Below, piece after piece: positions 40,679-52,048 of a stretch of DNA of 64,000 nt. A program made the translations under genes and the position numbers. The notes beneath the pieces are model-generated. The model worked only from the letters and a program-made list of their open reading frames with translations, did not search any database and was not told where the DNA came from. The stretch's first letter is position 1; each line of letters opens with the position of its first letter. Source of the DNA: Pelobacter propionicus DSM 2379 (GTDB lineage Bacteria; Desulfobacterota; Desulfuromonadia; Geobacterales; Pseudopelobacteraceae); the NCBI RefSeq assembly GCF_000015045.1, contig NC_008609.1, forward strand, positions 682,001 to 746,000, in the 5' to 3' direction.

Positions 40679-41308
40679 ATGAAAAAAGGTATTATCGGAA
40701 AAAAAATTGGAATGACACAGATTTTTACGGAGGATGGGACTCGAGTTCCCGTTACCGTTATCCAGGCAGGTCCGTGTGTGGTTACGCAGAAGAAAACCGC
40801 CTCTATTGATGGGTACAGCGCCGTTCAGGTTGGCTTTGATTCCACGCCGGCTGCGAACGCTTCGAAACCGATGCTTGGCCATTGTACCAAGTCGGGCCAG
40901 GGGGTATTTAGGTATCTCAGGGAATTTAAATTTGATGCTGCGTCTGAAATGAATCTTGGGGATGTGCTGACTGTTGAGCAGTTTACAGCAGGTGATTTTG
41001 TTGATGTGACCGGCACAAGTATAGGCAAGGGGTTTCAGGGGGTTATTAAGAGATATAACTTCAGGGGCGGCCGCGCAAGCCACGGTTCTCGCTTCCATCG
41101 TGCCCCTGGTTCCATTGGAGCATCTGCCACACCTTCACGTGTTTTTAAGAATAAAAAGATGCCCGGGCAGTTGGGTAATACCCAGGTCACCATGCAGTGT
41201 CTTCAGGTGATTCGCGTAGATGCAGATGATAATCTACTTCTTATCAAGGGAGCCATACCGGGCCATCGCAACAATATTGTTCTTATCAAAAACAGTGTAA
41301 AAGCTTAA
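40679..41308 (+). CDS. rplC: 50S ribosomal protein L3
   Basis: 209 residues, contacting the peptidyl transferase centre. [14 protein letters not shown] at the start and [11 protein letters not shown] near residue 160 are family marks. A GAATAGGAATAGAT stretch serves as a weak ribosome site. Confidence 0.97.
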   Translation: MKKGIIGKKIGMTQIFTEDGTRVPVTVIQAGPCVVTQKKTASIDGYSAVQVGFDSTPAANASKPMLGHCTKSGQGVFRYLREFKFDAASEMNLGDVLTVEQFTAGDFVDVTGTSIGKGFQGVIKRYNFRGGRASHGSRFHRAPGSIGASATPSRVFKNKKMPGQLGNTQVTMQCLQVIRVDADDNLLLIKGAIPGHRNNIVLIKNSVKA

Positions 41309-41329
41309 GAATATAGCGGGAGTACGTGT

Positions 41330-41953
41330 ATGCCTTCGATAGCAGTCTATAACATGAACAGACAGCAAGTTGGTGAGTTGCAGTTAGCAGATGATGTCTT
41401 TAATGCAGATGTTAAAGAACATCTGATGCATCTTGCACTCCGTATCCAACTTGCAAATCGCCGCGCCGGAACCGTTAAAACTAAAACGCGCTCGGAAGTG
41501 GCAGGAAGCGGTAAAAAACCTTTCAAGCAGAAGGGCACGGGGAATGCTCGTCAAGGGTGTGTAAGGGCTCCCCAGTATCCTGGTGGCGGTGTTGCCTTTG
41601 GCCCACAGCCCAAAGAGTATCATCTGAGTATGAACAAAAAAGCGCGCAAATCTGCGATCTGCTCTGCTCTCTCTCTTCAGTGCAAGAATAATCGTATCAC
41701 TGTGATGGATAAGCTAGATTTTTCGTCTATCTCAACCAAGGCTTTTGTCGACTTCATGAAACGCTTTGAGATAGAGCGCTCTCTTATTATTACTGACGAT
41801 TTCAGCAACAATCTTCAACTCTCGTGTCGCAATGTTCCACATGTGAAGCTTCTCAAGCATGACGCACTCAATATCCATGACATTCTGAAATACAAGAATA
41901 TCATTTTCACACAGGGTGCCGTGCAATCCGTAGAAGGAGTTCTGAATAAATGA
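41330..41953 (+). CDS. rplD: 50S ribosomal protein L4
   Basis: 207 residues. The extended exit-tunnel loop has [14 protein letters not shown] and the GGGVAFGP stretch. In E. coli L4 also regulates the S10 operon, but no S10-type leader is seen here because rpsJ follows tuf. The stop overlaps rplW by 4 bp. Confidence 0.96.
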   Translation: MPSIAVYNMNRQQVGELQLADDVFNADVKEHLMHLALRIQLANRRAGTVKTKTRSEVAGSGKKPFKQKGTGNARQGCVRAPQYPGGGVAFGPQPKEYHLSMNKKARKSAICSALSLQCKNNRITVMDKLDFSSISTKAFVDFMKRFEIERSLIITDDFSNNLQLSCRNVPHVKLLKHDALNIHDILKYKNIIFTQGAVQSVEGVLNK

Positions 41954-42234
41954 ACGTTTACTCAGTTATCAAGAAGCCGCATGTAACTGAAAAGGCTTCA
42001 CTTGGTAGTGATGCCACAAATACGGTTACTATAGTGGTGGATAGAGATGCAAACAAGATTGAGATCAAACAGGCTGTCGAGACCCTCTTCAAGGTTAAGG
42101 TTGACAGTGTGAGAACAGTTAATGTGGCCGGGAAGGTCAAACGTTTCGGTCGCAATTTCGGCAAACATTCAAACTGGAAGAAAGCATTTGTCACCCTTTC
42201 TGAGGGACAGTCACTCGATTTCTTTGAGGTTTAA
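41950..42234 (+). CDS. rplW: 50S ribosomal protein L23
   Basis: 94 residues at the tunnel exit, docking site for trigger factor and [14 protein letters not shown] is the diagnostic N-terminal motif. The ATGA overlap with rplD implies translational coupling. Confidence 0.97.
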   Translation: MNVYSVIKKPHVTEKASLGSDATNTVTIVVDRDANKIEIKQAVETLFKVKVDSVRTVNVAGKVKRFGRNFGKHSNWKKAFVTLSEGQSLDFFEV

Positions 42235-42254
42235 AAACATTTTCGGGGTTCACA

Positions 42255-43079
42255 ATGGGAATCAAGATTTATAAGCCGACATCGCCAGGTCGTAGACACC
42301 AGACCTGCTCGTCGTTTGAAGAGATCACGACATCAACGCCTGAAAAGTCTCTTCTTATAAAACTGAAGAAGTCAGGCGGCAGGAATGCTTTGGGACGAGT
42401 AACATCTCGGCATCAGGGCGGGGGACACAAACAAAAGTATCGAATTATCGATTTTCGCAGGGATAAGATCAGCATCCCTGCCAAGGTCGCGAGCATAGAG
42501 TACGATCCGTACAGAAGTGCTCGCATAGCATTACTTCATTATGTTGATGGTGAAAAACGCTACATTCTGGCACCTCTGGATCTAAAAGTCGGGGATACTG
42601 TGCTCAGTGGCCCTGAAGCCGACATAAAGCCGGGTAATGCGCTTCCACTGAAAGCCATTCCGCTGGGTACGATCATTCATAATGTCGAACTCAAACTTGG
42701 TAAGGGTGCCCAACTAGCACGCAGTGCCGGAACGTTTGCTCAACTCATGGCAAAAGAGGGCAGATATTCTCAGGTTAAACTTCCCTCGGGTGAAGTGCGC
42801 ATGGTCCTTCAGGATTGTTATGCCACTATTGGCCAGGTAGGCAATGTTGACCATGAAAAGGTAAGTTTGGGGAAAGCCGGACGTGCACGGTGGCTTGGGA
42901 AGCGTCCCAAGGTTCGTGGTGTCGCAATGAACCCGGTTGACCACCCCCATGGTGGTGGTGAGGGTCGGACATCTGGTGGTAGACATCCCGTTACTCCTTG
43001 GGGTATTCCTACCAAAGGTTATAAGACTCGTACCAATAAATCCACTGATCGCTTTATTGTTAAGAAGCGCACCAAATAA
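42255..43079 (+). CDS. rplB: 50S ribosomal protein L2
   Basis: 274 residues. RNA-binding domain and the highly conserved [11 protein letters not shown] loop, whose His lies near the peptidyl transferase centre. Length is standard. Confidence 0.98.
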   Translation: MGIKIYKPTSPGRRHQTCSSFEEITTSTPEKSLLIKLKKSGGRNALGRVTSRHQGGGHKQKYRIIDFRRDKISIPAKVASIEYDPYRSARIALLHYVDGEKRYILAPLDLKVGDTVLSGPEADIKPGNALPLKAIPLGTIIHNVELKLGKGAQLARSAGTFAQLMAKEGRYSQVKLPSGEVRMVLQDCYATIGQVGNVDHEKVSLGKAGRARWLGKRPKVRGVAMNPVDHPHGGGEGRTSGGRHPVTPWGIPTKGYKTRTNKSTDRFIVKKRTK

Positions 43080-43095
43080 TCTGTGAGGTCTGAAC

Positions 43096-43374
43096 ATGGC
43101 ACGTTCCATTAAAAAGGGACCCTTTATTGATGAGCACCTGGCTAAAAAAGTGCTGGCTGAAGGTCCCAATTCTAAAAAAATAATTAAAACTTGGTCGCGT
43201 CGTTCTACGATCACGCCTGACTTCATAGGTCTCAGCTTTGCAGTTCACAATGGCCGCAAGTTCGTACCTGTATATGTCACTGAGAATATGGTTGGTCATA
43301 AACTCGGAGAGTTCTCTCCGACCAGAACGTTTCACGGCCATGCCGCCGATCGAAAGAGTAAAGCCAAGAGGTAG
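43096..43374 (+). CDS. rpsS: 30S ribosomal protein S19
   Basis: 92 residues, starting [15 protein letters not shown], with KTWSRRSTI and [11 protein letters not shown] family motifs. Head protein paired with S13. Confidence 0.97.
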   Translation: MARSIKKGPFIDEHLAKKVLAEGPNSKKIIKTWSRRSTITPDFIGLSFAVHNGRKFVPVYVTENMVGHKLGEFSPTRTFHGHAADRKSKAKR

Positions 43375-43388
43375 TAAAAGGAGTTTTC

Positions 43389-43724
43389 ATGGAATCCAGT
43401 GCTAAGCTGACATCTGTTCGCCTTTCACCGCGTAAAACAAGACTTGTTGTTGATCTCGTTAGAGGTAAGGTAATCCAGGAAGCGCTTAATACTCTGCGGT
43501 TCCTTCCTCAGCCTTCAGCGAAGCTTGTTTCTAAGCTGTTGCAGTCTGCGGTAGCAAATGCGGAGCAAAAAGGTGTTTCAGATGTTGATGCTTTATATGT
43601 AAAGACAATTTATGTTGATGGCGGTTCTGTGTTGAAACGGTTTTTACCGCGTGCCATGGGACGGGCCAGCAAGATTCGTAAGCCGACAAGCCATATCAGT
43701 GTTACACTGTCAGATTCGAAATAG
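43389..43724 (+). CDS. rplV: 50S ribosomal protein L22
   Basis: 111 residues. Its hairpin lines the exit tunnel (LKRFLPRAMGRASKIRKP). Macrolide-resistance deletions occur in this hairpin in other bacteria; here it is intact. AAAAGGAG precedes the ATG. Confidence 0.97.
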   Translation: MESSAKLTSVRLSPRKTRLVVDLVRGKVIQEALNTLRFLPQPSAKLVSKLLQSAVANAEQKGVSDVDALYVKTIYVDGGSVLKRFLPRAMGRASKIRKPTSHISVTLSDSK

Positions 43725-43747
43725 TTTGATTTTCGCGGAGGTGCAGT

Positions 43748-44380
43748 TTGGGACAAAAAGTTAATCCGATAGGTTTCAGACTTGGAGTAATTAAATCATG
43801 GGACTCCAAATGGTACGCTGAGGCTGATTATGCAAAACTTCTGCACGAGGATCTAAAGATTCGTGCATTCCTTAAAAAACGTCTGTATAGTTCCGGCATT
43901 TCTAAGATAGAAATTGAAAGAGCTGCGAATAAGACGAAGATAAATATTTATACAGCTCGGCCCGGTCTGATCATCGGTAAAAAAGGTTCAGAGGTTGAAA
44001 CGATTAAGAAAGAGCTTTCAAATCTCACCTCCAAAGAAATTTTTATAAATATTATCGAAGTTCGTAAGCCAGAGCTTGATGCCCAATTAGTTGCTGAAAA
44101 TGTAGCATTGCAGCTTGAAAGGCGAATCGCATTTCGCAGGGCAATGAAGAAGAGTGTTACTTCTGCTTTGAAGTTTGGCGCTAAAGGCATACGTATTACA
44201 TGCTCTGGACGGCTTGGTGGAGCTGAAATGTCGCGTACCGAATGGTACCGCGAAGGGCGTGTCCCACTGCATACTCTTCGTGCTGATATTGATTATGGCT
44301 GTGCCGAGGCAAAAACGACTTATGGTCTTATTGGCATAAAAGTACTCATATTTAAAGGCGAAGTTCTTCCAGGTCATTAA
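43748..44380 (+). CDS. rpsC: 30S ribosomal protein S3
   Basis: 210 residues with a type II KH domain ([14 protein letters not shown], about residues 72-85) and the C-terminal mRNA-entry domain. TTG start at 43748 after GGAGGTGCAG. Confidence 0.97.
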   Translation: MGQKVNPIGFRLGVIKSWDSKWYAEADYAKLLHEDLKIRAFLKKRLYSSGISKIEIERAANKTKINIYTARPGLIIGKKGSEVETIKKELSNLTSKEIFINIIEVRKPELDAQLVAENVALQLERRIAFRRAMKKSVTSALKFGAKGIRITCSGRLGGAEMSRTEWYREGRVPLHTLRADIDYGCAEAKTTYGLIGIKVLIFKGEVLPGH

Positions 44381-44411
44381 TACATTCTTTGTGGAACAGG
44401 AGTAAGTTTCA

Positions 44412-44834
44412 ATGTTATTGCCGAAACGGGTTAAACATAGAAAACAGATGAAGGGGCGCATGACCGGCAAACCCTGCCGTGGTATTTCCCTGTCCTTTGG
44501 AGAGTTTGGCTTGCAGGCTACAGAATGCGGATGGCTTGACTCGAGACAGATTGAAGCAGCCCGTATTGCCATGACTCGTTACATTAAGCGTGGCGGGAAA
44601 ATATGGATTCGTATCTTCCCTGACAAGCCGCTTACCTCGAAACCTGCTGAAACAAGAATGGGTAAGGGTAAGGGTTCTCCTGATTCATGGGTAGCTGTTA
44701 TCAAGCCTGGTACCATTCTGTACGAGATGGAGGGCGTTTCGGAGGAAGTGGCACGGGAAGCGCTCAGGTTGGCTGCTCACAAGCTGCCAGTCTCGACAAA
44801 GTTTATTACCAGGAGTGAAAATCATGAAGCCTAG
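44412..44834 (+). CDS. rplP: 50S ribosomal protein L16
   Basis: 140 residues starting [16 protein letters not shown], near the A-site tRNA elbow. It overlaps rpmC by 11 bp. Confidence 0.97.
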
Positions 44835-45012
44835 AGACCTACGGAACATGTCCGCTGAAGGACTCGTGTCAAAGAAAAGCGAACTTGTTCAAGAATTGTT
44901 TAATCTCAAATTCCAGTTGCATACGGGAAGGCTAGAAAATACATCTAAGCTGAAATGTATACGTCAGGATATTGCCAGAATTAATACGATCCTCACCGAG
45001 AACAGGGCATAG
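44824..45012 (+). CDS. rpmC: 50S ribosomal protein L29
   Basis: 62 residues, two-helix hairpin protein by the tunnel exit ([20 protein letters not shown]). The ATG at 44824 is chosen over an in-frame one at 44815 because the preceding AGGAGTG lies at a better distance. Confidence 0.95.
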
Positions 45013-45022
45013 GGAGCGCTAG

Positions 45023-45271
45023 ATGAGCGAACGTGGTCATAGAAGAACACAAAACGGAGTTGTTGTCAGCGATAAAATGGATAAGACTGTAGTTGTAAAA
45101 GTTGATCGTCTGATTAAGCATCCCGTTTATAATAAATACATTAAAAGAAGCGCGAAATACAAAGTACATGACGAGAATAATGTCTGTAAGATTGGGGACC
45201 GTGTTCAGATTATAGAATGCAGACCTTTAAGTAAAGACAAACGCTGGAACCTTAAACAGATCAGCAATTAA
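45023..45271 (+). CDS. rpsQ: 30S ribosomal protein S17
   Basis: 82 residues, OB-fold primary binder of 16S rRNA. The motifs [13 protein letters not shown] and [13 protein letters not shown] identify it. AGGGAGCGC precedes the ATG. Confidence 0.97.
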   Translation: MSERGHRRTQNGVVVSDKMDKTVVVKVDRLIKHPVYNKYIKRSAKYKVHDENNVCKIGDRVQIIECRPLSKDKRWNLKQISN

Positions 45272-45300
45272 TGCATCTCTTAAGACAGGGGTACTGAGTA

Positions 45301-45669
45301 ATGATACAGATGCAAACAATATTGGATGTAGCAGACAATTCTGGTGCCAAAAAACTTTTTTGTATTAAAGTGCTTGGTGGTTCTAAACGGAAATATGCGG
45401 GAGTGGGCGACATAATTGTCGCTTCGGTTCGTGAAGCTCTGCCCAATTCCAAAGTCAAAAAGGGTGATGTGGTAAAAGCTGTTATTGTGCGTACCGCAAA
45501 GGAATTGGGACGTCCCGATGGGTCATATATCCGTTTTGATGATAATTCAGGAGTAGTAATAAACAACCAGAAGGAACCGGTAGGAACGCGCATCTTTGGT
45601 CCTGTTGCCAGAGAATTGCGTGCTAAGAAGTTTATGAAAATAATCTCACTTGCGCCGGAAGTACTCTAA
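45301..45669 (+). CDS. rplN: 50S ribosomal protein L14
   Basis: 122 residues starting [18 protein letters not shown], at the subunit interface. First gene of the spc set. A terminator between rpsQ and rplN is not seen. Confidence 0.97.
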   Translation: MIQMQTILDVADNSGAKKLFCIKVLGGSKRKYAGVGDIIVASVREALPNSKVKKGDVVKAVIVRTAKELGRPDGSYIRFDDNSGVVINNQKEPVGTRIFGPVARELRAKKFMKIISLAPEVL

Positions 45670-45688
45670 TCTAATCGGAGAATCATAG

Positions 45689-46015
45689 ATGCAAGCCACA
45701 AAAACACATGTCAGAAAAGGTGAGACTGTAATGGTCATTGCCGGTAAAGATAAGAATAAGACTGGTACAGTCATGCAGTTCTTACCCAAAAAGGACGGTA
45801 TTATTGTCGAAGGCCTTAATATGGTAAAACGTCATGTAAAGGCTCGTGGTAATGAACCAGGCGGGATCAAGGAAAAGGAAGCCTCAATCCATATCTCCAA
45901 TGTCATGCCATACTGTGCAAAGTGCGCCAAACCTGTACGGGTTAGGTTAAAAGTGCTTGAAAACGGCGATAAACAGAGATTATGTGCTAAGTGTGGCAAT
46001 TCTCTCGAGAAATAG
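45689..46015 (+). CDS. rplX: 50S ribosomal protein L24
   Basis: 108 residues with the KOW motif ([10 protein letters not shown]). The C terminus carries CAKC and CAKC pairs, about 27 residues apart, which look like a small zinc ribbon. This is a variant not present in E. coli L24. Confidence 0.96.
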   Translation: MQATKTHVRKGETVMVIAGKDKNKTGTVMQFLPKKDGIIVEGLNMVKRHVKARGNEPGGIKEKEASIHISNVMPYCAKCAKPVRVRLKVLENGDKQRLCAKCGNSLEK

Positions 46016-46032
46016 ACAGGAGGAAGTGATTA

Positions 46033-46572
46033 ATGGCTCGTTTGAAAGAGATTTACCATAAAGACGTAATGCAAAAGCTACGTAGTGATTTTAGCTATGC
46101 AAATATAATGGAAGTGCCCAAAATCGTAAAAGTTGTTGTAAATATGGGCCTTGGTGAAGCAATTCAGAATGTGAAAATCCTTGATTCTGCTGCTGCTGAG
46201 TTAGCTGCTATTACCGGCCAAAAAACTGTTATCACAAAAGCTAAAAAATCGATAGCCACGTTTAAGCTCCGCCAAGGTATGCCTATTGGCTGTATGGTAA
46301 CACTCAGGCGTGCAAAAATGTATGAGTTTCTTGACCGGCTTATGAATGTGTCCCTTCCCAGGGTTCGTGACTTTAAGGGCGTGTCCGCAAAAGCTTTTGA
46401 CGGAAAAGGCAATTATACTCTTGGCATCAAGGAACAGCTGATTTTTCCTGAAATTAATTACGATGCTGTTGACAAGATAAAAGGCATGAATATTACCATT
46501 GTTACCAGCGCTAAAACAGATGAGGAAGGTAGAGCTCTACTTAAGTACTTGGGCATGCCGTTCAGGAACTAA
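46033..46572 (+). CDS. rplE: 50S ribosomal protein L5
   Basis: 179 residues, 5S rRNA-binding protein of the central protuberance. [14 protein letters not shown] and [14 protein letters not shown] are diagnostic. Confidence 0.97.
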   Translation: MARLKEIYHKDVMQKLRSDFSYANIMEVPKIVKVVVNMGLGEAIQNVKILDSAAAELAAITGQKTVITKAKKSIATFKLRQGMPIGCMVTLRRAKMYEFLDRLMNVSLPRVRDFKGVSAKAFDGKGNYTLGIKEQLIFPEINYDAVDKIKGMNITIVTSAKTDEEGRALLKYLGMPFRN

Positions 46573-46590
46573 GACATTCTGGAGGATTCC

Positions 46591-46776
46591 GTGGCAAAAG
46601 TTTCAATGATAATCAAATCTCAACGTAAACCAAAATTTAAAGTCCAACAACATAATCGTTGCGAAGTTTGCGGCAGACCTAAAGCTTTTTACCGCAAATT
46701 TAGAATGTGCAGGATTTGTCTTCGTAAGTATGCATCTATAGGACAGATTCCTGGCGTTATTAAATCGAGCTGGTAA
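46591..46776 (+). CDS. rpsN: 30S ribosomal protein S14, zinc-binding type Z
   Basis: 61 residues, the short C+ form with CEVC and CRIC pairs at about residues 24-27 and 40-43. GTG start at 46591 after GGAGGATTCC. Confidence 0.96.
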   Translation: MAKVSMIIKSQRKPKFKVQQHNRCEVCGRPKAFYRKFRMCRICLRKYASIGQIPGVIKSSW

Positions 46777-46815
46777 TCAACACCAAAAGAAGAAATTGAC
46801 AGGAGTACATGTACG

Positions 46816-47214
46816 ATGTCTATGACAGATCCTATTGCCGATATGCTTACAAGAATTAGAAATGCTAACATGGTTAAGCACCAGAAAGTTGACATTCCGT
46901 CTTCAACCATGAAAGTAAATATTGCTTCAGTTCTAAAGCAAGAAGGATATATTAAGAATTATAAGGTGATATCCGATAATCTGCAGGGCATACTGCGTGT
47001 TTACTTGAAGTATATTGATGATAAGGATGGTGTCATCAACGAAATCAAGCGCATCAGTAAACCGGGCGGTAGGGTGTATGTTAAAGCTGACGAAGTCCCG
47101 ACAGTTAAATCAGGACTTGGTGTTGTTATTCTATCAACCTCCAAAGGAATAATCACCGACAGTGCTGCTCGTAAGGCTGGTTTGGGCGGTGAAATCATCT
47201 GTACTGTTTGGTAA
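46816..47214 (+). CDS. rpsH: 30S ribosomal protein S8
   Basis: 132 residues, starting [17 protein letters not shown]. It is the translational repressor of the spc operon in E. coli. The C-terminal [20 protein letters not shown] is conserved. Confidence 0.97.
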
Positions 47215-47239
47215 TCATACATTCAAGGAGCACGAAGCA

Positions 47240-47779
47240 ATGTCGAGAATAGGGAAACTTCCCATAGATATATCCAAGGATGTAAAGCTTGCTTTTTCTG
47301 ATTCTATACTGTCGGTTCAAGGTCCATTAGGAAAATTATCGCGTCGGATCATGCCCTGTGTAAATTTAGAGATTACAGACTCATGTATAATTGTAATGCG
47401 AAATGACGAGTCAGGAACTGCAAGGTCAGCTCACGGCCTTACGCGTACATTAGTCAGTAATATGGTGAACGGTGTTACCAAAGGTTTTCAGAAGAGCCTT
47501 GAAATTAATGGTGTAGGATATCGTGCTGAAGTCAAGGGAAGTGAACTTGTTTTGAGTCTTGGCTACTCTCATCCTGTTGTTTTCACGATACCCGCTGGGG
47601 TTACTATAGAAGTTGATAAACTGACCAAAGTGGTGGTTAAGGGTTTTGATAAGGAACTTGTAGGGGAAACCGCTGCAAAGATTCGGTCATTCAGGCCGCC
47701 TGAACCCTATAAAGGTAAGGGTGTTAAATATGCTGACGAGACTATCCTGAGAAAAGCCGGTAAGACAGGCAAGAAATAG
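47240..47779 (+). CDS. rplF: 50S ribosomal protein L6
   Basis: 179 residues from the ATG at 47240, after CAAGGAGCACG; the frame is open further upstream but overlaps rpsH. Two ancient-duplication domains are visible, ending [15 protein letters not shown] near the sarcin-ricin loop. Confidence 0.97.
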   Translation: MSRIGKLPIDISKDVKLAFSDSILSVQGPLGKLSRRIMPCVNLEITDSCIIVMRNDESGTARSAHGLTRTLVSNMVNGVTKGFQKSLEINGVGYRAEVKGSELVLSLGYSHPVVFTIPAGVTIEVDKLTKVVVKGFDKELVGETAAKIRSFRPPEPYKGKGVKYADETILRKAGKTGKK

Positions 47780-47798
47780 TCTTTATAAGGAGAAAGCT

Positions 47799-48164
47799 GT
47801 GGCAAGAACGGCACAAAAACTAATCACGAGAATTAAACGTAAAGTTAGGGTACGCAAAAAAATAGTGGGTACTGCTCAGCGTCCTCGATTGAACGTTTTC
47901 AAGAGCGCACGCCATATCTACGCACAGTTGATCGATGATACTGCAGGGATTACTCTTGCTTCATGCTCAACTCTTTCTACTAGTGCAGAATCTCTTTCAT
48001 ATACTGGAAACATCGCAGCTGCAGTTCATGTTGGTAAGGAAATTGCCGGTCTTGCCAAAGAAAAAAATATAACTGCTGTGGTATTTGATCGTAATGGTTT
48101 TCTGTATCACGGAAGAATTAAAGCACTTGCAGATGCTGCACGTGAGTCAGGTCTTCTTTTCTAA
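47799..48164 (+). CDS. rplR: 50S ribosomal protein L18
   Basis: 121 residues, 5S rRNA binder. GTG start at 47799 following AAGGAGAAAGCT. The family tail [20 protein letters not shown] is present. Confidence 0.97.
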   Translation: MARTAQKLITRIKRKVRVRKKIVGTAQRPRLNVFKSARHIYAQLIDDTAGITLASCSTLSTSAESLSYTGNIAAAVHVGKEIAGLAKEKNITAVVFDRNGFLYHGRIKALADAARESGLLF

Positions 48165-48184
48165 CTAGATTTAGGAGGTTTCAA

Positions 48185-48673
48185 TTGAGTAGAGTGAATC
48201 CAGCAGATTTGAACTTGACTGATCGCGTCGTGCATATCAGCCGTGTTGCAAAGGTGGTAAAAGGCGGCAGACGTTTCAGTTTTTCTGCTCTGATTGTAGT
48301 AGGCGATGGTTGTGGATATGTTGGTTACGGCCTTGGGAAAGCTAATGAAGTTCCGGAGGCTATTCGAAAAGGGGTTGAGCAGGCAAAGAAGAATCTCATC
48401 AAGGTTCCAGTAAATCAAAATCAAACGATTCCCTTCGAGATTGAAGGCAAGTTCGGGGCGGGACGCCTGCTGATGAAGCCTGCTTCCGCCGGTACTGGTG
48501 TTATCGCTGGAGGAGCAGCCCGTGCAATATTCGAGGCTGCTGGTATTAATAATATTCTTTCTAAGTGTTTGGGTTCTAACAATCCCCACAATGTGGTAAA
48601 GGCTGCTTTTGCTGGACTTCAACGTCTTAAGTCTCCTGAAGAGCTGGCTGCTCGCCGCGGTATTACTGAATAA
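48185..48673 (+). CDS. rpsE: 30S ribosomal protein S5
   Basis: 162 residues. The dsRNA-binding-like N-terminal domain carries [25 protein letters not shown] start at 48185 is set by AGGAGG 7 bp upstream. Accuracy (ram) protein next to S4. Confidence 0.96.
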   Translation: MSRVNPADLNLTDRVVHISRVAKVVKGGRRFSFSALIVVGDGCGYVGYGLGKANEVPEAIRKGVEQAKKNLIKVPVNQNQTIPFEIEGKFGAGRLLMKPASAGTGVIAGGAARAIFEAAGINNILSKCLGSNNPHNVVKAAFAGLQRLKSPEELAARRGITE

Positions 48674-48690
48674 TATGAGGTGTATTTATT

Positions 48691-48867
48691 ATGAGCAACA
48701 CTTTGAAGATCACACTGGTAAAAAGTCTTATAGGTACGCCTAAACAGCAACGAAATGTTGTTGCTGGCTTGGGATTGAAAAAGCTTAACACGACGGTTGT
48801 CCGTTCTGATACTCCTGAAATTAGGGGTATGATTAATAAAATTAGCCATATGCTTCATATTGCTTAG
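48691..48867 (+). CDS. rpmD: 50S ribosomal protein L30
   Basis: 58 residues (MSNTLKITLVKSLIGTPKQQ, then LGLKKLNTTVVRSDTPEIRG). The ribosome site is weak (TGAGGTG, about 14 bp upstream). It lies in the standard place between rpsE and rplO. Confidence 0.95.
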   Translation: MSNTLKITLVKSLIGTPKQQRNVVAGLGLKKLNTTVVRSDTPEIRGMINKISHMLHIA

Positions 48868-48881
48868 TAAAGGTGGATTGA

Positions 48882-49325
48882 ATGGATTTGAATACTCTCA
48901 AACCTGCATTGGGTTCAGTTAAACAAGGCAAGAGGATTGGTCGCGGGCCTGGGTCCGGGCACGGAAAGACTGCCACAAAAGGGCACAAGGGACAAAAGGC
49001 ACGCTCAGGCGGTAGTATCAAAGCCGGTTTTGAAGGTGGTCAGATGCCCTTGCAACGTCGTTTGCCGAAACGTGGCTTCACTCCGCTCAGCAGAGTTGAA
49101 TATGCAATCGTAAATCTTAAGCAACTCGATGCATTCGAAGCAAACTCATCTGTCGATACTGAGTCTCTTGTTGCCATGGGTCTTGTTAAATCTACAGCTT
49201 GTGCTGTCAAGATTCTCGGTAACGGAGATCTTGCTAAATCACTTCGCGTTTCTGCCTCTAAATTCAGTCAGTCAGCAAAGGATAAAATCCTTGCTGCTGG
49301 CGGAACAGTTGAGGAGACGGTCTAG
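48882..49325 (+). CDS. rplO: 50S ribosomal protein L15
   Basis: 147 residues, with the Gly/Arg-rich N-terminal arm ([20 protein letters not shown]). The last base of its stop is the first base of the secY GTG. Confidence 0.97.
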   Translation: MDLNTLKPALGSVKQGKRIGRGPGSGHGKTATKGHKGQKARSGGSIKAGFEGGQMPLQRRLPKRGFTPLSRVEYAIVNLKQLDAFEANSSVDTESLVAMGLVKSTACAVKILGNGDLAKSLRVSASKFSQSAKDKILAAGGTVEETV

Positions 49326-50632
49326 TGCTCGATGCACTAAGGAATATTTTTAGGATTCCAGAGCTAAAAAAGAGAGTTTTGTTTTCTCTGGCAATGCTCG
49401 CGGTCTATCGGATAGGGTGCCATATTCCTACCCCTGGTATAGACCGCATGGCATTGTCACATTTTTTTAAACAGGCCCAGGGAACGCTGCTTGGTCTGTT
49501 TGATATGTTTTCAGGTGGCGCGTTAGAGAGGCTTTCCGTATTTGCTCTTGGAATAATGCCTTATATCTCTTCATCGATTATTTTTCAGCTGTTGACTGTT
49601 GTTGTTCCTGCAATAGAGAAGTTGTCGAAAGAAGGCGAGTCGGGACGCAAGAAGATCATTCAGTATACGCGATATGGAACCATAGTACTGAGTATCGTTC
49701 AGGGGCTTGGTATTGCCGTAGGGCTTGAAAGTATGCGCGGTCCCGCAGGAGAGTTAGTCGTACCCACTCCTGGATGGTCTTTTCGTTTGATGACGGTTCT
49801 GACGCTAACAGCTGGGACTGCGTTCATCATGTGGTTGGGCGAACAGATGTCAGAAAGGGGGATTGGTAACGGAATTTCCCTGATCATATTTGCCGGCATA
49901 GTCGTGCGGATTCCTACTGCTCTCGGGAATACATGGAAGCTGCTGGGAGCTGGACAGCTTTCGCTTTTTGTTATTCTCTTCATCGTTGCGTTTATGTTCG
50001 CTGTGATTGCTGGAATTGTGTTCGTTGAACGTGGTCAGAGGCGATTGCCAATCCATTACGCAAAAAGGGTTACAGGTCTTAAGACATACAATGCGCAATC
50101 ATCTCACTTGCCGTTGAAGGTCAACATGGCTGGTGTAATTCCTCCCATTTTCGCGTCTTCGATTATTATGTTCCCCGCGACTATAGCCAATTTTATTAAT
50201 GTACCGTGGGTACAAAACATTGCAAAGAGTCTCATGCCGGGGCACTGGGCCTATAATGTTTTTTTCGTTGCCTTTATAGTCTTTTTTTGCTATTTCTACA
50301 CGGCTGTGACATTCAATCCTGTGGATGTCGCTGAAAATATAAAAAAACATGGTGGGTATATACCAGGTATTCGGCCTGGAAAAGAGACATCTGATTTCAT
50401 GGATTCGGTGCTGACTAAGTTGACCTTCGCCGGAGCAATATATATTTCAGTAGTGTGTGTCCTTCCGTCCATCCTAATTGGTAAGTTTAATCTACCATTT
50501 TACTTTGGTGGTACGGGTCTTCTTATCGCTATTGGCGTTGGGATGGATACTGTTTCGCAGATAGAATCTCATTTGATTACGCGAAGCTATGAAGGTTTTA
50601 TGAAGGGTGTTCGAATTCGAGGAAGAAGGTAA
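49325..50632 (+). CDS. secY: Preprotein translocase subunit SecY
   Basis: 435 residues with ten membrane helices, from [18 protein letters not shown] to the cytoplasmic KGVRIRGRR tail. It forms the protein-conducting channel with SecE (23675). GTG start overlaps the rplO stop by 1 bp, and its own stop overlaps the adk ATG by 1 bp (TAATG), so all three are coupled. Confidence 0.97.
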   Translation: MLDALRNIFRIPELKKRVLFSLAMLAVYRIGCHIPTPGIDRMALSHFFKQAQGTLLGLFDMFSGGALERLSVFALGIMPYISSSIIFQLLTVVVPAIEKLSKEGESGRKKIIQYTRYGTIVLSIVQGLGIAVGLESMRGPAGELVVPTPGWSFRLMTVLTLTAGTAFIMWLGEQMSERGIGNGISLIIFAGIVVRIPTALGNTWKLLGAGQLSLFVILFIVAFMFAVIAGIVFVERGQRRLPIHYAKRVTGLKTYNAQSSHLPLKVNMAGVIPPIFASSIIMFPATIANFINVPWVQNIAKSLMPGHWAYNVFFVAFIVFFCYFYTAVTFNPVDVAENIKKHGGYIPGIRPGKETSDFMDSVLTKLTFAGAIYISVVCVLPSILIGKFNLPFYFGGTGLLIAIGVGMDTVSQIESHLITRSYEGFMKGVRIRGRR

Positions 50633-51294
50633 TGAACGTAATACTTTTTGGCCCTCCGGGGGCTGGTAAAGGCACTCAGGCTCAGTATGTTGTAGAACGA
50701 TTTGGGATTCCTCAAATATCTACCGGTGATATGCTGCGTGCTGCAGTAAAGAATTGTACTCCGCTTGGTCTTAAGGCCAAGGAGATAATGGATGCGGGCG
50801 GTCTTGTTTCTGATGAAATCGTACTCGGTATAGTCGCTGATAGGCTATCTTGTGAAGATTGTGGTACTGGTTTTGTGCTGGACGGTTTTCCTCGGACAAT
50901 ACCTCAAGCTGAGGCATTGATTGAAATCCTTGCATGCTTAGGAAAACAAACTGATCATGTTATTTCTCTTGAAGTGTCAAATGACGAAATTACTCGACGC
51001 TTGTCTGGTCGTCGTACTTGTCCTTCTTGTGGTAAAGGTTTTCATGTGCTTTTTGCTCCACCCAGAAAGGCGGGAGTTTGCGATTTCTGTGGTGCGGACT
51101 TGGTTCAGAGGGGAGACGACCACCCTGAGTCCATATGTAACCGGTTGAGTGTATACGAAAAGCAGACATCACCTCTGAAAGCGTTTTATGCACAAAAAGG
51201 ACTTTTGAGGGCTGTTGACGGTAGTCTGCCTGTAGAACAGATACAATTGCAGATTCGGAAGGTGTTGGAAGGTTGCTCTAGTGATTGTGCTTAA
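50632..51294 (+). CDS. adk: Adenylate kinase, zinc-lid type
   Basis: 220 residues. P-loop GPPGAGKGTQ at 7-16, and FVLDGFPRTIPQA near 80. The long LID carries four cysteines (CPSC and CDFC), a structural zinc site found in many Gram-positive and deltaproteobacterial enzymes. It interconverts ATP+AMP and 2 ADP. It overlaps map by 14 bp. Confidence 0.97.
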   Translation: MNVILFGPPGAGKGTQAQYVVERFGIPQISTGDMLRAAVKNCTPLGLKAKEIMDAGGLVSDEIVLGIVADRLSCEDCGTGFVLDGFPRTIPQAEALIEILACLGKQTDHVISLEVSNDEITRRLSGRRTCPSCGKGFHVLFAPPRKAGVCDFCGADLVQRGDDHPESICNRLSVYEKQTSPLKAFYAQKGLLRAVDGSLPVEQIQLQIRKVLEGCSSDCA

Positions 51295-52030
51295 ATCTCT
51301 CCGTGAGATTGAACGGATGAGAGTAGCTTGCAGATTGGTTGCCGAAGTCCTTGAGATGCTGAAAGAAGCTGTAAGGCCGGGTGTATCGACTTGCGATCTT
51401 GAAGATATCGCTTTGAAACACACTCTGAAAAACAAAGCCAAGCCGGCTTTTAAAGGTTATTGTAATTATCCTAGTGCTCTGTGCTGTTCACCTAATCAGC
51501 AGGTGGTGCATGGAGTGCCAAATCGGGAGCCTCTTCGGGATGGTGACATCTTAAGCCTTGATTTTGGGGTTCTTTATGATGATTTCTACGGAGACGCAGC
51601 AGTAACGCTTCCTGTCGGAATTGTTAGTGAAAAGGTGAAATCGCTTATTGCGACAACGGAGCAGTCTTTATATCGTGGTATTGAGAAGGCTATCCCTGGT
51701 AACCGTCTTACTGATATTTCGCATGCCATACAGGATTACGTTGAGAAACGGGGTTTTTCCGTGGTTCGCGACTTTGTGGGGCATGGTATCGGTAGAGGGT
51801 TACACGAGGAACCTCAGATCCCTAATTATGGTGCGCCTGCAAAAGGGGTAAAGCTCAAAGCGGGTATGGTCTTTGCTATTGAGCCAATGATAAACGAAAA
51901 ATCGCATGAAGTGAAAATCCTCGATGATGGTTGGACGGTTGTTACCTTGGATGGTGGTATGTCTGCGCATTTTGAGCACACCGTAGCGATTACGGATAAT
52001 GGACCTGATATTTTAACTCGGCTTGTTTAA
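51281..52030 (+). CDS. map: Methionine aminopeptidase, type I
   Basis: 249 residues. Metal ligands of the pita-bread fold are visible in SLDFGVLYDDFYGDAA (two Asp), GHGIGRGLHEEP (His) and AIEPMI (Glu), with the final Glu in HFEHTVAI. It removes N-terminal Met cotranslationally. GTG at 51281 overlaps adk; an in-frame GTG at 51287 is an alternative. Confidence 0.96.
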   Translation: MIVLKSLREIERMRVACRLVAEVLEMLKEAVRPGVSTCDLEDIALKHTLKNKAKPAFKGYCNYPSALCCSPNQQVVHGVPNREPLRDGDILSLDFGVLYDDFYGDAAVTLPVGIVSEKVKSLIATTEQSLYRGIEKAIPGNRLTDISHAIQDYVEKRGFSVVRDFVGHGIGRGLHEEPQIPNYGAPAKGVKLKAGMVFAIEPMINEKSHEVKILDDGWTVVTLDGGMSAHFEHTVAITDNGPDILTRLV

Positions 52031-52048
52031 GCGTGAAGGGGAGTAGAG

